NCBI GenBank assembly: GCA_002279065.1
Contig: NCKB01000006.1
Location: forward strand, 1 to 64,000
Direction: 5' to 3'
DNA from: Lysobacterales bacterium 15-68-25
Lineage (GTDB): Bacteria; Pseudomonadota; Gammaproteobacteria; Xanthomonadales; Rhodanobacteraceae
Length of the DNA stretch: 64,000 nucleotides
Under the pieces are notes generated by a model. That model did no database searches and was not told the origin of the DNA. It saw nothing but the letters and a program-made list of their open reading frames with translations. The position numbers and the translations under genes are program-made. Positions 57,901 through 64,000 of the stretch are shown in pieces (position 1 is the first letter of the stretch; every line of letters starts with the position of its first letter).

Positions 57901-58143
57901 ACCTCGTTCGCCTTCATCATGGGCGTGGTGCCGCTGGTGCTCTCGCACGGCGCCGGTGCCGAGATGCGACACGCGATGGGCGTGGCGGTGTTCTCCGGCA
58001 TGCTCGGCGTCACCTTCTTCGGGCTGGCCTTCACCCCGCTGTTCTACGTGTTGATCCGTGGCTGGAGCGAGCGCGCCGCCGAGCGTCGCGCCGCCCGCAA
58101 GGCCGCCGCGCCGCTGTCGCTGCCGGCGCTGGAGGAGCATTGA
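54946..58143 (+). CDS. RND multidrug efflux permease (MexF/AcrB family)
   Basis: A 1065-aa HAE-1 transporter that pumps hydrophobic drugs by proton antiport. Twelve membrane segments with the proton-relay aspartates in GIVVDDAIVVVENVE (about residue 408), ITGPIVATALVLCAVFVPAAFI, and large periplasmic porter loops. MexF-like by overall look (for example PTGFVPAQDKQYL). Starts four bases after the adaptor stop and ends one base before the outer-membrane factor start. Confidence 0.94.
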   Translation: MKLAQYFVDRPILAGVLSVLIVIAGAISLFQLPISEYPEVVPPTVVVRASYPGANPKVIAETVATPLETQINGVEGMLYTSSQATSDGAMTLTVTFALGTDLDNAQVQVQNRVAQALPRLPEEVQRLGVTTQKSSPDLTMVVHLISPDQRYDMLYLSNYARLHIKDQLARLDGVGDVQIFGAGEYSMRVWLDPDRMAQRGLTTGDIVHAIQEQNVDVAAGALNAPPEHGNAAFQLNINTRGRLVSADDFRNIVVRTGKDGAVTHLRDVARVELGSNNYALRSLLDNKPAVALPVFARPGSNAIQISNEVRTLMAGLKKDFPQGVDYRIVYDPTVFVRGSIEAVVHTLFEAIVLVVLVVILFLQTWRASIIPLVAVPVSLIGTFAVMHVAGFSLNALSLFGLVLAIGIVVDDAIVVVENVERHIEHGMAPREATKQAMKEVTGPIVATALVLCAVFVPAAFISGLTGEFYRQFALTIAISTVISAFNSLTLSPALAALLLKERGAPKDKLSLAIDRGFGWLFRPFNRFFVRSANGYVGGVKRVLGKGSIALVIYGGLVLLGLFGFAKVPTGFVPAQDKQYLVSFAQLPDAASLDRSEDVIRRMSDIALKQPGVENAVAFPGLSINGFTNSTNSGIVFVTLKPFEERRDPSLSAGAIAGALNQKFAAIQDAYIAIFPPPPVQGLGTIGGFRLQVEDRSDQGYQELYKQTQNLIAASRKEPALAGLFSSYQVSVPQIDAEVDREKAKAEGVDLADVYQTMQAYLGSLYVNDFNRFGRTYQVNLSAEPRFRREPQDITQLKTRNAAGQMVPLGSFVTVSQTVGPDRVMHYNGYPTAEINGGPAPGYSSGQAQAAIEKLAHDHLPNGMNFEWTELTYQQILAGNTAVLVFPLCVLLVFLVLASLYESVTLPLAVILIVPMVLLSAIVGVWLSGGDNNIFTQIGLIVLVGLACKNAILIVEFAREAQILEGLDRVQAVLEAARLRLRPILMTSFAFIMGVVPLVLSHGAGAEMRHAMGVAVFSGMLGVTFFGLAFTPLFYVLIRGWSERAAERRAARKAAAPLSLPALEEH

Positions 58144-58144
58144 G

Positions 58145-59578
58145 ATGAATCACCCGATCCGTTGGACCGCGCTCGCCGGCGCGCTGTTGCTGGCCGGCTG
58201 CATCAGCGTGGGGCCGGACTACCATCGCCCCGCGGAGAAACCGGTGGCGCTGCAGGGCGTCGATGCCACGCAGGAGTCCGACGCGGCCTTCCAGGCCGCG
58301 TGGTGGAAGCAGTTCGGCGACCCCACGCTGGACGCACTGATCGCCCGCGCGGCGAGGAACAGCCCCGACCTGAAGATCGCCGTGGCCCGGCTGAAGCAGT
58401 CGCGCGCGCTGCTCGGTACGGCCGAGTCGCAGCAATGGCCGGACATCCAGACCACCGCCGCCTACAGCCGCAGCCGCGAACAGGCGCCCGGCTTCAGCAG
58501 CCAGCGCAACACGGTCACCAGCTACCAGGCCGGCTTCGATGCCAGCTGGGAGCTGGACCTGTTCGGCGGCGTGCGCCGTTCGGTGGAGGCCGCCCGCGCC
58601 GATAGCGAGGCCGGCGAGGCCGCGCTGCAGGACGCACAGGTCAGCCTTTTCGCCGAGGTCGCACGCTATTACTTCGACCTGCGCGGCACCCAGCTGCGCC
58701 AGCACGTGGCGCGCCGCGACATCGCCAACCAGCAGGCCTCGCTGAAGCTGATCGCCAGCCGCGCCGAGGCCGGCACCGGCTCGGACCAGGACGTGGCCAG
58801 CGCCCGCGCGCGCCTGGCCGGCGTGCAGGCGCAGCTGCCGCTGCTGGAAACCCAGGCGCAGGCCGACCGCTTCCACCTGGCGGTGCTGCTCGGCGAACGG
58901 CCGGGCGCGCTGGATGTCGACCTGTCGCCCCAGGGTTTCAAGCCGGTCGACACGGTGCTGCCGATCGGCCACGCCGACGACGTGCTGGCGCGCCGGCCGG
59001 ACATCCGCGTCGCCGAACGCGGACTGGCCGCCGCCAACGCGCGCATCGGGGTGGCCAAGGCGGACTGGTTCCCGCACGTCTCGCTGGGCGGCTTCGTCGG
59101 GTTCCTGGCCGGACGCAGCAACGACTTCGGCAGTCCGGCCACGCGCGCCTGGTCGGTGGCGCCGAGCATCCGCTGGGATGGCCTCAACGTGCAGCGCGTC
59201 CGCTCCGGCGTGAAGGCCAGCGAGGCGCGTGCCGACGAAGCCCGCGCCAACTACCAGCGCACCGTGTTGCGTGCGCTGGAGGACGTCGACAACGCCCTGG
59301 TCGGCTACAACCAGCAGCGCGAGCGCGTGCAGCATCTGATCGAGCAGGCCGACCAGAGCCGTCATGCCGCTTCGCTCGCCAAGGCTCGCTACGACGCCGG
59401 CGCTGCCGACTACCTGGAGCTGCTGGACGCCGAGCGCACCCAGCTGGCCGCCGAGGACCAGCTGGCCGAGGCCGAGGCCGGCGTGAACCTGCAGGCGATC
59501 GCCCTGTACAAGGCGCTCGGCGGCGGCTGGCAGGCCTGCGGCGACGCGAAGTGCAGCGCGGTGGCGAGAGCGGACTGA
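58145..59578 (+). CDS. RND outer-membrane factor lipoprotein (NodT/OprN family)
   Basis: A 477-aa TolC-type channel. Signal with lipobox LLLAGC (Cys about 19) then SVGPDYHRPA, a NodT-family start, helical repeats and AQADRFHLAVLLGERPG typical of OprM/OprN. Completes the LysR-adaptor-permease-channel set. The motif WWKQFGDPTLDALI is standard for this family. Confidence 0.93.
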   Translation: MNHPIRWTALAGALLLAGCISVGPDYHRPAEKPVALQGVDATQESDAAFQAAWWKQFGDPTLDALIARAARNSPDLKIAVARLKQSRALLGTAESQQWPDIQTTAAYSRSREQAPGFSSQRNTVTSYQAGFDASWELDLFGGVRRSVEAARADSEAGEAALQDAQVSLFAEVARYYFDLRGTQLRQHVARRDIANQQASLKLIASRAEAGTGSDQDVASARARLAGVQAQLPLLETQAQADRFHLAVLLGERPGALDVDLSPQGFKPVDTVLPIGHADDVLARRPDIRVAERGLAAANARIGVAKADWFPHVSLGGFVGFLAGRSNDFGSPATRAWSVAPSIRWDGLNVQRVRSGVKASEARADEARANYQRTVLRALEDVDNALVGYNQQRERVQHLIEQADQSRHAASLAKARYDAGAADYLELLDAERTQLAAEDQLAEAEAGVNLQAIALYKALGGGWQACGDAKCSAVARAD

Positions 59579-59629
59579 GGAAGGGTTCCGGTCACGTCGC
59601 CATGGAAGGCGGCGCGCCCGGCGATGGTG

Positions 59630-60808
59630 CTAGCGCTGCACCATCAGCGCGAACCAGCGCCAGTTGCGTACGCGCTCGGCGATCAGCTTGGCGCTGGTCA
59701 GCATCGGCACGGCCAGCAGCGCGCCGGGGATGCCCCACAGGAAGCCCCACAGCAGCAGCCAGATCAGGATCGCCACCGGGCTCACCCGCATGCGCCGACC
59801 GAGGATCATCGGCGTGACCAGGTTGCCCTCCACCACCGTGATGCTGGCGAACACCAGCGCCGGCAGCAGCGCCTGGGTCAGCTCGCGGAAATTCATCATG
59901 CCGACCAGCAGCAGGATGGTGGTGGTGGTGATCGCGCCGACGTAGGGAATGAAGTTCGCGATCATCGCGATGCTGCCCCACAGCAGCGGGTCGGGCACGT
60001 GCAGCAGCCACAGCATGAACGCGGTCACCGCACCCAGCGTCATGTTGATCATCGTGGTGATCAGGATGTAGTGCGACACCTCGGTCTGGATGCTGCGCAC
60101 GATGCTCACCGCGTGCCGCTTGTGGTGGAAGCTCGGGATGATCTCCACCAGCCGTCGCAGCAGGTCGTCGCCGTAGATCAGGAAGAAGAACACCAGCAGC
60201 GCCACGGTCAGCACGGCGGCGAGCACCTTCGGCGCAGCGGCCAGCACGTCCCAGGCGGTCACCGCGACCGAAGCCTGCCGCGGCGGTTGCACGCGCACGG
60301 CGACCTGGCCGTTGACCAGGCTCTGCGTGGCCCGACTGGCCGCCTCCAGCGGCTGGGTGATGCCCTTGAGCTTGGGCACGAAGTTGCGCAACGCGGCCGG
60401 CGCGTCGTGGAACCAGCCCAGCGCCGGCTGCGCCAGCGCGGTGGCGCCGGCACCGATACCACCCATCAGGGCGATCATCAGCAGGCTGGCGCTGAGCCAG
60501 CGCGGCAGGTGGCAACGCGCACCGAAGGCGACGATCGGGTTGAGCGCCACGCCGAGAAAGGCGGCGAGCACCAGCGGGATCAGCAGCACCTTGATCACGA
60601 CGATCGTGTACAGCACCGCCAGCAGCAGCAGCGTGCTGAGGGCGAAGCGGATCGCGCGGATGTGCCCCAGCGTGCCGCGCGCAACACCGGGCCGGCGGCG
60701 CTCGACCGGCGGCGCCGGGAGCAGCGAGGCCACCATCGGCAAGGGCGCGGCCGGCTGGGCCGGTGCCGGCTCGGCGCCGGCTTCCGGCGCAGGGTCGGTA
60801 TGGCTCAT
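59630..60808 (-). CDS. AI-2E family transporter (PerM-like)
   Basis: A 392-aa polytopic inner-membrane protein of the AI-2E/PerM family, which exports small molecules or ions; the specificity is unproven. Long N-terminal cytoplasmic tail, then hydrophobic segments with IYGDDLLRRLVEIIPSF, IANFIPYVGAITTT and VEGNLVTPMILGRRMRVSPVAILIWLLLWGFLWGIPGALLAVP, the last being the family hallmark. ATG overlaps the stop of the YqjK-like gene (ATGA). Confidence 0.9.
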   Translation of the reverse strand: MSHTDPAPEAGAEPAPAQPAAPLPMVASLLPAPPVERRRPGVARGTLGHIRAIRFALSTLLLLAVLYTIVVIKVLLIPLVLAAFLGVALNPIVAFGARCHLPRWLSASLLMIALMGGIGAGATALAQPALGWFHDAPAALRNFVPKLKGITQPLEAASRATQSLVNGQVAVRVQPPRQASVAVTAWDVLAAAPKVLAAVLTVALLVFFFLIYGDDLLRRLVEIIPSFHHKRHAVSIVRSIQTEVSHYILITTMINMTLGAVTAFMLWLLHVPDPLLWGSIAMIANFIPYVGAITTTTILLLVGMMNFRELTQALLPALVFASITVVEGNLVTPMILGRRMRVSPVAILIWLLLWGFLWGIPGALLAVPMLTSAKLIAERVRNWRWFALMVQR

Positions 60809-61128
60809 GGGTTATCCGGCGATTCCGGGTCGCCGCCATCGAGGTCGGCCAGTCCGTCGAGTCCGTTCTCGACCAGCAGTCGCACACCCTGGGTCACCAG
60901 CGGCAGCAGGCCGCTGCCCAGCAGGGGCGCCACGCCCGGTACACGCAGCGGATGCACGTCGAGGTGACCCAGGGCCACGCCCGCGCCGGCCGCCACGCTC
61001 ACGCTGGCGATCGGGTAATCGCGTACTCGCTGCAGCAGGGCCTGGGCCGGCTCGCCAAGTTCGGCGCGCGCGGCGCGGACCTCGGCCTGGGCGAGGCGGA
61101 CCTGGGCGAGTCGGCGGGTCACGCTCAT
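60805..61128 (-). CDS. small YqjK-like protein
   Basis: A 107-aa protein, Arg/Ala-rich at the start (RRLAQVRLAQAEVRAARAEL), with one hydrophobic stretch (ASVSVAAGAGVALG). It sits where yqjK lies in the enteric yqjDEK order. Similarity is mostly by position. Overlaps the YqjE-like gene by four bases. Confidence 0.55.
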   Translation of the reverse strand: MSVTRRLAQVRLAQAEVRAARAELGEPAQALLQRVRDYPIASVSVAAGAGVALGHLDVHPLRVPGVAPLLGSGLLPLVTQGVRLLVENGLDGLADLDGGDPESPDNP

Positions 61129-61601
61129 GGTGGGGGTGTCCGGGCGGGATCAGTCTTGGCGGCATCGGCTTCGCGGGCCTTGGCCGCCGCGCTGCGCATC
61201 ATCGCACCGAACTCGCCGCGCGTCGCCGGCAGGGTGAGCCAGTGCAGGGCGCGGCGGAACAGCACGATGGCGCCGGCCAGCATGACGGCCTGCACGACCG
61301 CCAGCACCGCCAGCGCCCACAGCCAGGAATCGAACCAGCGGGCCAGCGCCACGCCGATCAGCGCCAGCACGGTCAGGCCCAGCCCGACGCCGACGATCGT
61401 GGCGACCAGACCGAGCGCCAGCAGGAGCGGCACCGCGCCACGCGCCAGCGACAGCTCGGCCAGGAACAGCCGCCACTGCGCGCCGAACAGATGGCGGACG
61501 GCACGAACCAGACGCCCCAGCTCGTCCAGCAGGCGCGAGGGCGCCGCCGGGTCCGGCGGAGCTTGTTCGGCGGCGGGCTCGCCGCGCGGGGTCTCATCCA
61601 T
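61125..61601 (-). CDS. YqjE-like holin superfamily III protein
   Basis: A 158-aa membrane protein with an amphipathic N-terminal helix (LLDELGRLVRAVRHLFGAQWRLFLAELSLAR) and two hydrophobic hairpin segments (GAVPLLLALGLVATIVGVGLGLTVL and LWALAVLAVVQAVMLAGAIVLF), the PF07332 pattern. Enteric YqjE associates with ribosomes and stress membranes in stationary phase. Part of an operon with DUF883. Confidence 0.8.
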   Translation of the reverse strand: MDETPRGEPAAEQAPPDPAAPSRLLDELGRLVRAVRHLFGAQWRLFLAELSLARGAVPLLLALGLVATIVGVGLGLTVLALIGVALARWFDSWLWALAVLAVVQAVMLAGAIVLFRRALHWLTLPATRGEFGAMMRSAAAKAREADAAKTDPARTPPP

Positions 61602-61630
61602 GCATCGGGGTCCGCTGCGCGGGACGCAGG

Positions 61631-62008
61631 TCAGCGGCGCAGCAACCGGCCGAGCAGCCAGCCGGCACCCAGCGCGATGGCCATCGACTGCAGCGGCTTT
61701 TCGCGGACATAGTCGCGCGCCTGCTCCACCCAGTCCTCGGCGCGATCGCGCGCGTGGTCGTAGGCCTCGCGGCCGCGCTCGCCGTACTCGGCGGCTTTCT
61801 CCGTGGCGTGGGTGGCGGCGCCGGCGGCCTTGTCGGTGGCGCGGTGCAGTCCCTCCTCGACCCGGTCCGCCGCACGATCGACGGCCTCCTTGGTACTGGC
61901 CACGGCATGCGAGGTCGCCTGTTTGACGCGTTCGGCCCCCTCCTCGATGCGGGCGGCGGCGTTCGGGCGCTCGACGGCGGGGTTGGCGATATCGGCAGGC
62001 TTGTTCAT
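61631..62008 (-). CDS. DUF883 (ElaB/YqjD-like) protein
   Basis: A 125-aa protein: long Ala/Glu/Arg-rich amphipathic coiled coil (about residues 15-100) and a C-terminal membrane anchor KPLQSMAIALGAGWLLGRLLRR with the GAGxxxG motif. YqjD/ElaB family proteins tether inactive ribosomes at the membrane in stationary phase. Followed by YqjE-like and YqjK-like genes with small gaps. Confidence 0.85.
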   Translation of the reverse strand: MNKPADIANPAVERPNAAARIEEGAERVKQATSHAVASTKEAVDRAADRVEEGLHRATDKAAGAATHATEKAAEYGERGREAYDHARDRAEDWVEQARDYVREKPLQSMAIALGAGWLLGRLLRR

Positions 62009-62054
62009 GAGGCTACTCCCAGGGCGATGGATCGACGTGGCGGGGAAAGCGGAC

Positions 62055-62213
62055 CTACTTGGCGGCGCGGCGGAAGAAGGCCACCACGGCCAGCACCAGG
62101 AAGATCACGAACAGGATCTTCGCGATGCCCGCCGCCGTGCCGGCGATGCCGCCAAAACCGAACACGGCGGCAATGATGGCAATGACCAGGAAAACCAGAG
62201 CGTAATGGAGCAT
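62055..62213 (-). CDS. DUF1328 (YtjA-like) small membrane protein
   Basis: A 52-aa hydrophobic protein ([20 protein letters not shown], then [26 protein letters not shown] and a basic tail). Two membrane segments. ATG 62213 is chosen because GAGG precedes it and the family starts here; an in-frame ATG at 62345 would add an unrelated 44 residues. DUF1328 genes are often near DUF883 genes and stress induced. Confidence 0.85.
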   Translation of the reverse strand: MLHYALVFLVIAIIAAVFGFGGIAGTAAGIAKILFVIFLVLAVVAFFRRAAK

Positions 62214-62348
62214 GGCGCAATCCTCGTGGGGACGAATTGACGGGCGACAGGTTCGTGCCGGGAGGTCCGATTCACTCACAGCGGGCGCGTCGCCCACGTG
62301 AAGAAGCGGGTCTCCGGACCGGAAAATGCGCGCCACCCGCGCCATCGC

Positions 62349-63437
62349 TCAGCGGCCGGCGTAGGTCACCCGGTACACCGCGCCGGCCAGGTCGTCGCTG
62401 ATCAGCAGGCTGCCGTCCGGCAGCATCTGCACGTCGGCGGGGCGCCCCCAGGCCTTCTCGTCCTGCATGAAGCCGGTGACCAGCGGCTCGTAGGACAGCA
62501 CCTTGTCGCCCTGCAGCCGGACGGTCATCACCCGGTAGCCGGACTTCTTCGTGCGGTTCCACGAGCCGTGTTCGGCGATGATGATCGCGTCCCGGTAGCT
62601 CGCCGGGAACTGGTGCCCGGTATAGAAGCGCATGCCCAGCGAGGCCACGTGCGCGCCGAGCTTGAGGGCGGGCGCACGGTAGTCGCTGCAGCGCTTTCCC
62701 TTGCCGAACTCCGGATCCAGCGTGTCGCCCTGGTGGCAATAGGGAAAGCCGAAGTGCTGGCCGGTGCGGGTGACCTCGTTGAGCGTGTCGCTGGGCATGT
62801 CGTCGCCCATCAGGTCACGTCCATTGCTGGTGAACCAGAGCCGCTTCGTGCCCGGTTGCCAGTCGAAGCCGACCGAATTGCGGATGCCGTAGGCGACGTC
62901 CTCCAGGCCGCTGCCGTCGGCGTTCATGCGGGTGATCTTGGCGTAGGCCTTGCCGCGGTCGCAGACGTTGCAGGGCGCGCCGATCGGCACGTAGAGCTTG
63001 CCGTCCGGCCCGAAGGCGATGAACTTCCAGCCGTGGTGCGTCTCGGTCGGAAAGGCGGCGCTGACCAGCTGCGGCGCCGGCGGATCGTCGAGGTGGTCCT
63101 CGATGTCGCGCAGCACCAGGATCCGGCTCACCGCAGAGACGTACAGGTCGCCATCCTTGAATGCCACGCCGACCGGCAGCTGCAGGCCGCTGGCGATCAC
63201 CCGCACCTTGTCGGCCACGCCATCGCCGTTGCTGTCGGTGAGCGCATAGACCTTGCCGGCGTCGTTGGAACCGACGAACACCGTGCCCTTCGCGCCGAGC
63301 GCGATCTCGCGGGCATCCGGCACCTGATCGGAGTACACGGCGATGTGGAAGCCCTTCGGCAGGGTCAGCCGGTCGAGGTGAACGGCGGCAGTCGCCGGCA
63401 GGGCGAACAGCGCCAGGAGGACGGCAAGCACGCGCAT
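62349..63437 (-). CDS. PQQ-type sugar dehydrogenase (sorbosone-dehydrogenase-like)
   Basis: A 362-aa exported beta-propeller. Signal peptide (LAVLLALFALPATA), then blades with GFHIAVYSDQVPDAREIALG, FGPDGKLYVPIGAPCNVCDRG (conserved Cys pair), NSVGFDWQP, FGFPYCHQGD and IAEHGSWNR. It is in the L-sorbosone dehydrogenase / PQQ glucose-sorbosone family. Whether it uses PQQ here is unknown. Confidence 0.85.
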   Translation of the reverse strand: MRVLAVLLALFALPATAAVHLDRLTLPKGFHIAVYSDQVPDAREIALGAKGTVFVGSNDAGKVYALTDSNGDGVADKVRVIASGLQLPVGVAFKDGDLYVSAVSRILVLRDIEDHLDDPPAPQLVSAAFPTETHHGWKFIAFGPDGKLYVPIGAPCNVCDRGKAYAKITRMNADGSGLEDVAYGIRNSVGFDWQPGTKRLWFTSNGRDLMGDDMPSDTLNEVTRTGQHFGFPYCHQGDTLDPEFGKGKRCSDYRAPALKLGAHVASLGMRFYTGHQFPASYRDAIIIAEHGSWNRTKKSGYRVMTVRLQGDKVLSYEPLVTGFMQDEKAWGRPADVQMLPDGSLLISDDLAGAVYRVTYAGR

Positions 63438-63547
63438 GGGACAATCCTCGGTCGGGGAACACGACGCACGATATACCGCGCGCGTGTCGCTTCGCGACCG
63501 CGGCAGGTGCCCTCTGCTACCGTTGTCGGCCTCATCGAGGGGCTGGC

Positions 63548-64000
63548 ATGAGCGAACTGCAGGACCTCACCACGCTGGTGCGCGCCACGACGCCGCTGCT
63601 GGTGATCGAGACGGTGGACGAGCAGCGGGTGATCGACTGCTTCCGGCATGTCATTTCGCAGTCGCTGCGGCCGCTGTGGCGCTGGACCATCACCGACGGC
63701 CTGGGCCGGCTCGACTTCGCCCACGCCGACCCGGACGTGCCGCCGGACGCCACCGCGACGCTCGAAGCAATCCGCGGCACCCCCGACCCCGGCGTGTTCC
63801 TGCTGTTCGACTTCCACCCGCTGGTGCGCTATGCGATGAGCCAGCGCATGCTGCGCGAGATCGTGCAGCGACACCGTTCGGCCGCGCACACGATGGTGCT
63901 GGTCGGTGCCAGGGTGGAGTTGCCGGAGGACCTGGAAGCCCTGGCGCTGCGCGTGCCGCTGGCGCTGCCGGACATCAAGGAACTGGCCGGCATCATGCGC
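63548..64000 (+). CDS. Ycf46-like AAA ATPase, N-terminal part (runs off the window)
   Basis: The first 151 residues of an open frame with no stop before the window edge. MSELQDLTTLVRATTPLLVIETVDEQRVIDCF and VFLLFDFHPL match the N-terminal region of Ycf46-type AAA+ ATPases. The Walker motifs would lie beyond the edge. GAGGGG is eight bases before ATG 63548. Confidence 0.75.
   Translation, partial: MSELQDLTTLVRATTPLLVIETVDEQRVIDCFRHVISQSLRPLWRWTITDGLGRLDFAHADPDVPPDATATLEAIRGTPDPGVFLLFDFHPLVRYAMSQRMLREIVQRHRSAAHTMVLVGARVELPEDLEALALRVPLALPDIKELAGIMR

Overview
This is a GC-rich chromosomal window (very roughly 65-70% GC by eye) from a gammaproteobacterium. Gene families and gene order (radC / coaBC-dut-algC / argS-SPOR, speA / speE, the yqjDE-like stress cluster, and a sux-like TonB receptor-amylosucrase-sugar transporter locus) point to the Xanthomonadales, most likely the Rhodanobacteraceae (Rhodanobacter/Dyella/Frateuria-like). 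That placement is inferred from protein character and synteny; no database search was possible. Genes are dense, often overlap by 4-11 bp (GTGA/ATGA junctions), and often start with GTG.

Layout. 1-346: tandem promoters and a boxA-like sequence reading leftwards off the window, apparently the head of an rRNA operon downstream of tyrS. 347-12306: tyrS, an M23 endopeptidase, anmK and ampG (murein turnover and recycling), a ribbon-helix-helix protein, xthA, pyrE, a DUF4124 protein, and the coaBC-dut-algC operon. 12525-17700: radC, argS, a SPOR protein and two short-chain dehydrogenases. The 485-bp radC-argS gap holds a terminator, an AT-rich patch and DnaA-box matches. 17818-21129: arginine decarboxylase and spermidine synthase are divergent and separated by a 290-bp nested-palindrome (cloverleaf-like) element. 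21152-29383: envelope and hypothetical genes, an orphan ParA, SixA, YceI, a phospholipase-D lipoprotein, a TonB-like protein and a thiolase. 29442-34029: a flavin disulfide reductase, a GNAT and ntrBC. 34216-35432: a lower-GC island with a HEPN-domain gene. 35533-38810: helicase and exonuclease resembling MrfAB. 38939-46956: LacI regulator, TonB receptor, amylosucrase, a frameshifted fructokinase and a sugar transporter. 46973-51176: glnA, amtB, glnK and a TorF-like porin. 51826-59578: uppP, a LysR regulator and a complete RND efflux system. 59630-62213: AI-2E permease, YqjK/YqjE/YqjD-like proteins and DUF1328. 62349-64000: a sorbosone-dehydrogenase-like protein and the start of a Ycf46-like AAA ATPase.

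Links between genes. ntrBC carries an NtrC-like box just before ntrB. glnA, 13 kb away, has a good sigma-54 promoter and an NtrC-like box that overlaps the upstream amtB terminator, so this is one nitrogen-control circuit with GlnK and AmtB. The sugar locus has three LacI-type operators between regulator and receptor, which suggests import across the outer membrane, transport across the inner membrane, cleavage by amylosucrase and phosphorylation of the released fructose, except that the kinase gene is frameshifted as written. No CRISPR array, transposase, integrase or tRNA gene was seen.

The most unusual structure is the 19733-20022 nested inverted-repeat element between two polyamine genes. 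Next are the lower-GC HEPN island and the MrfAB-like repair pair.
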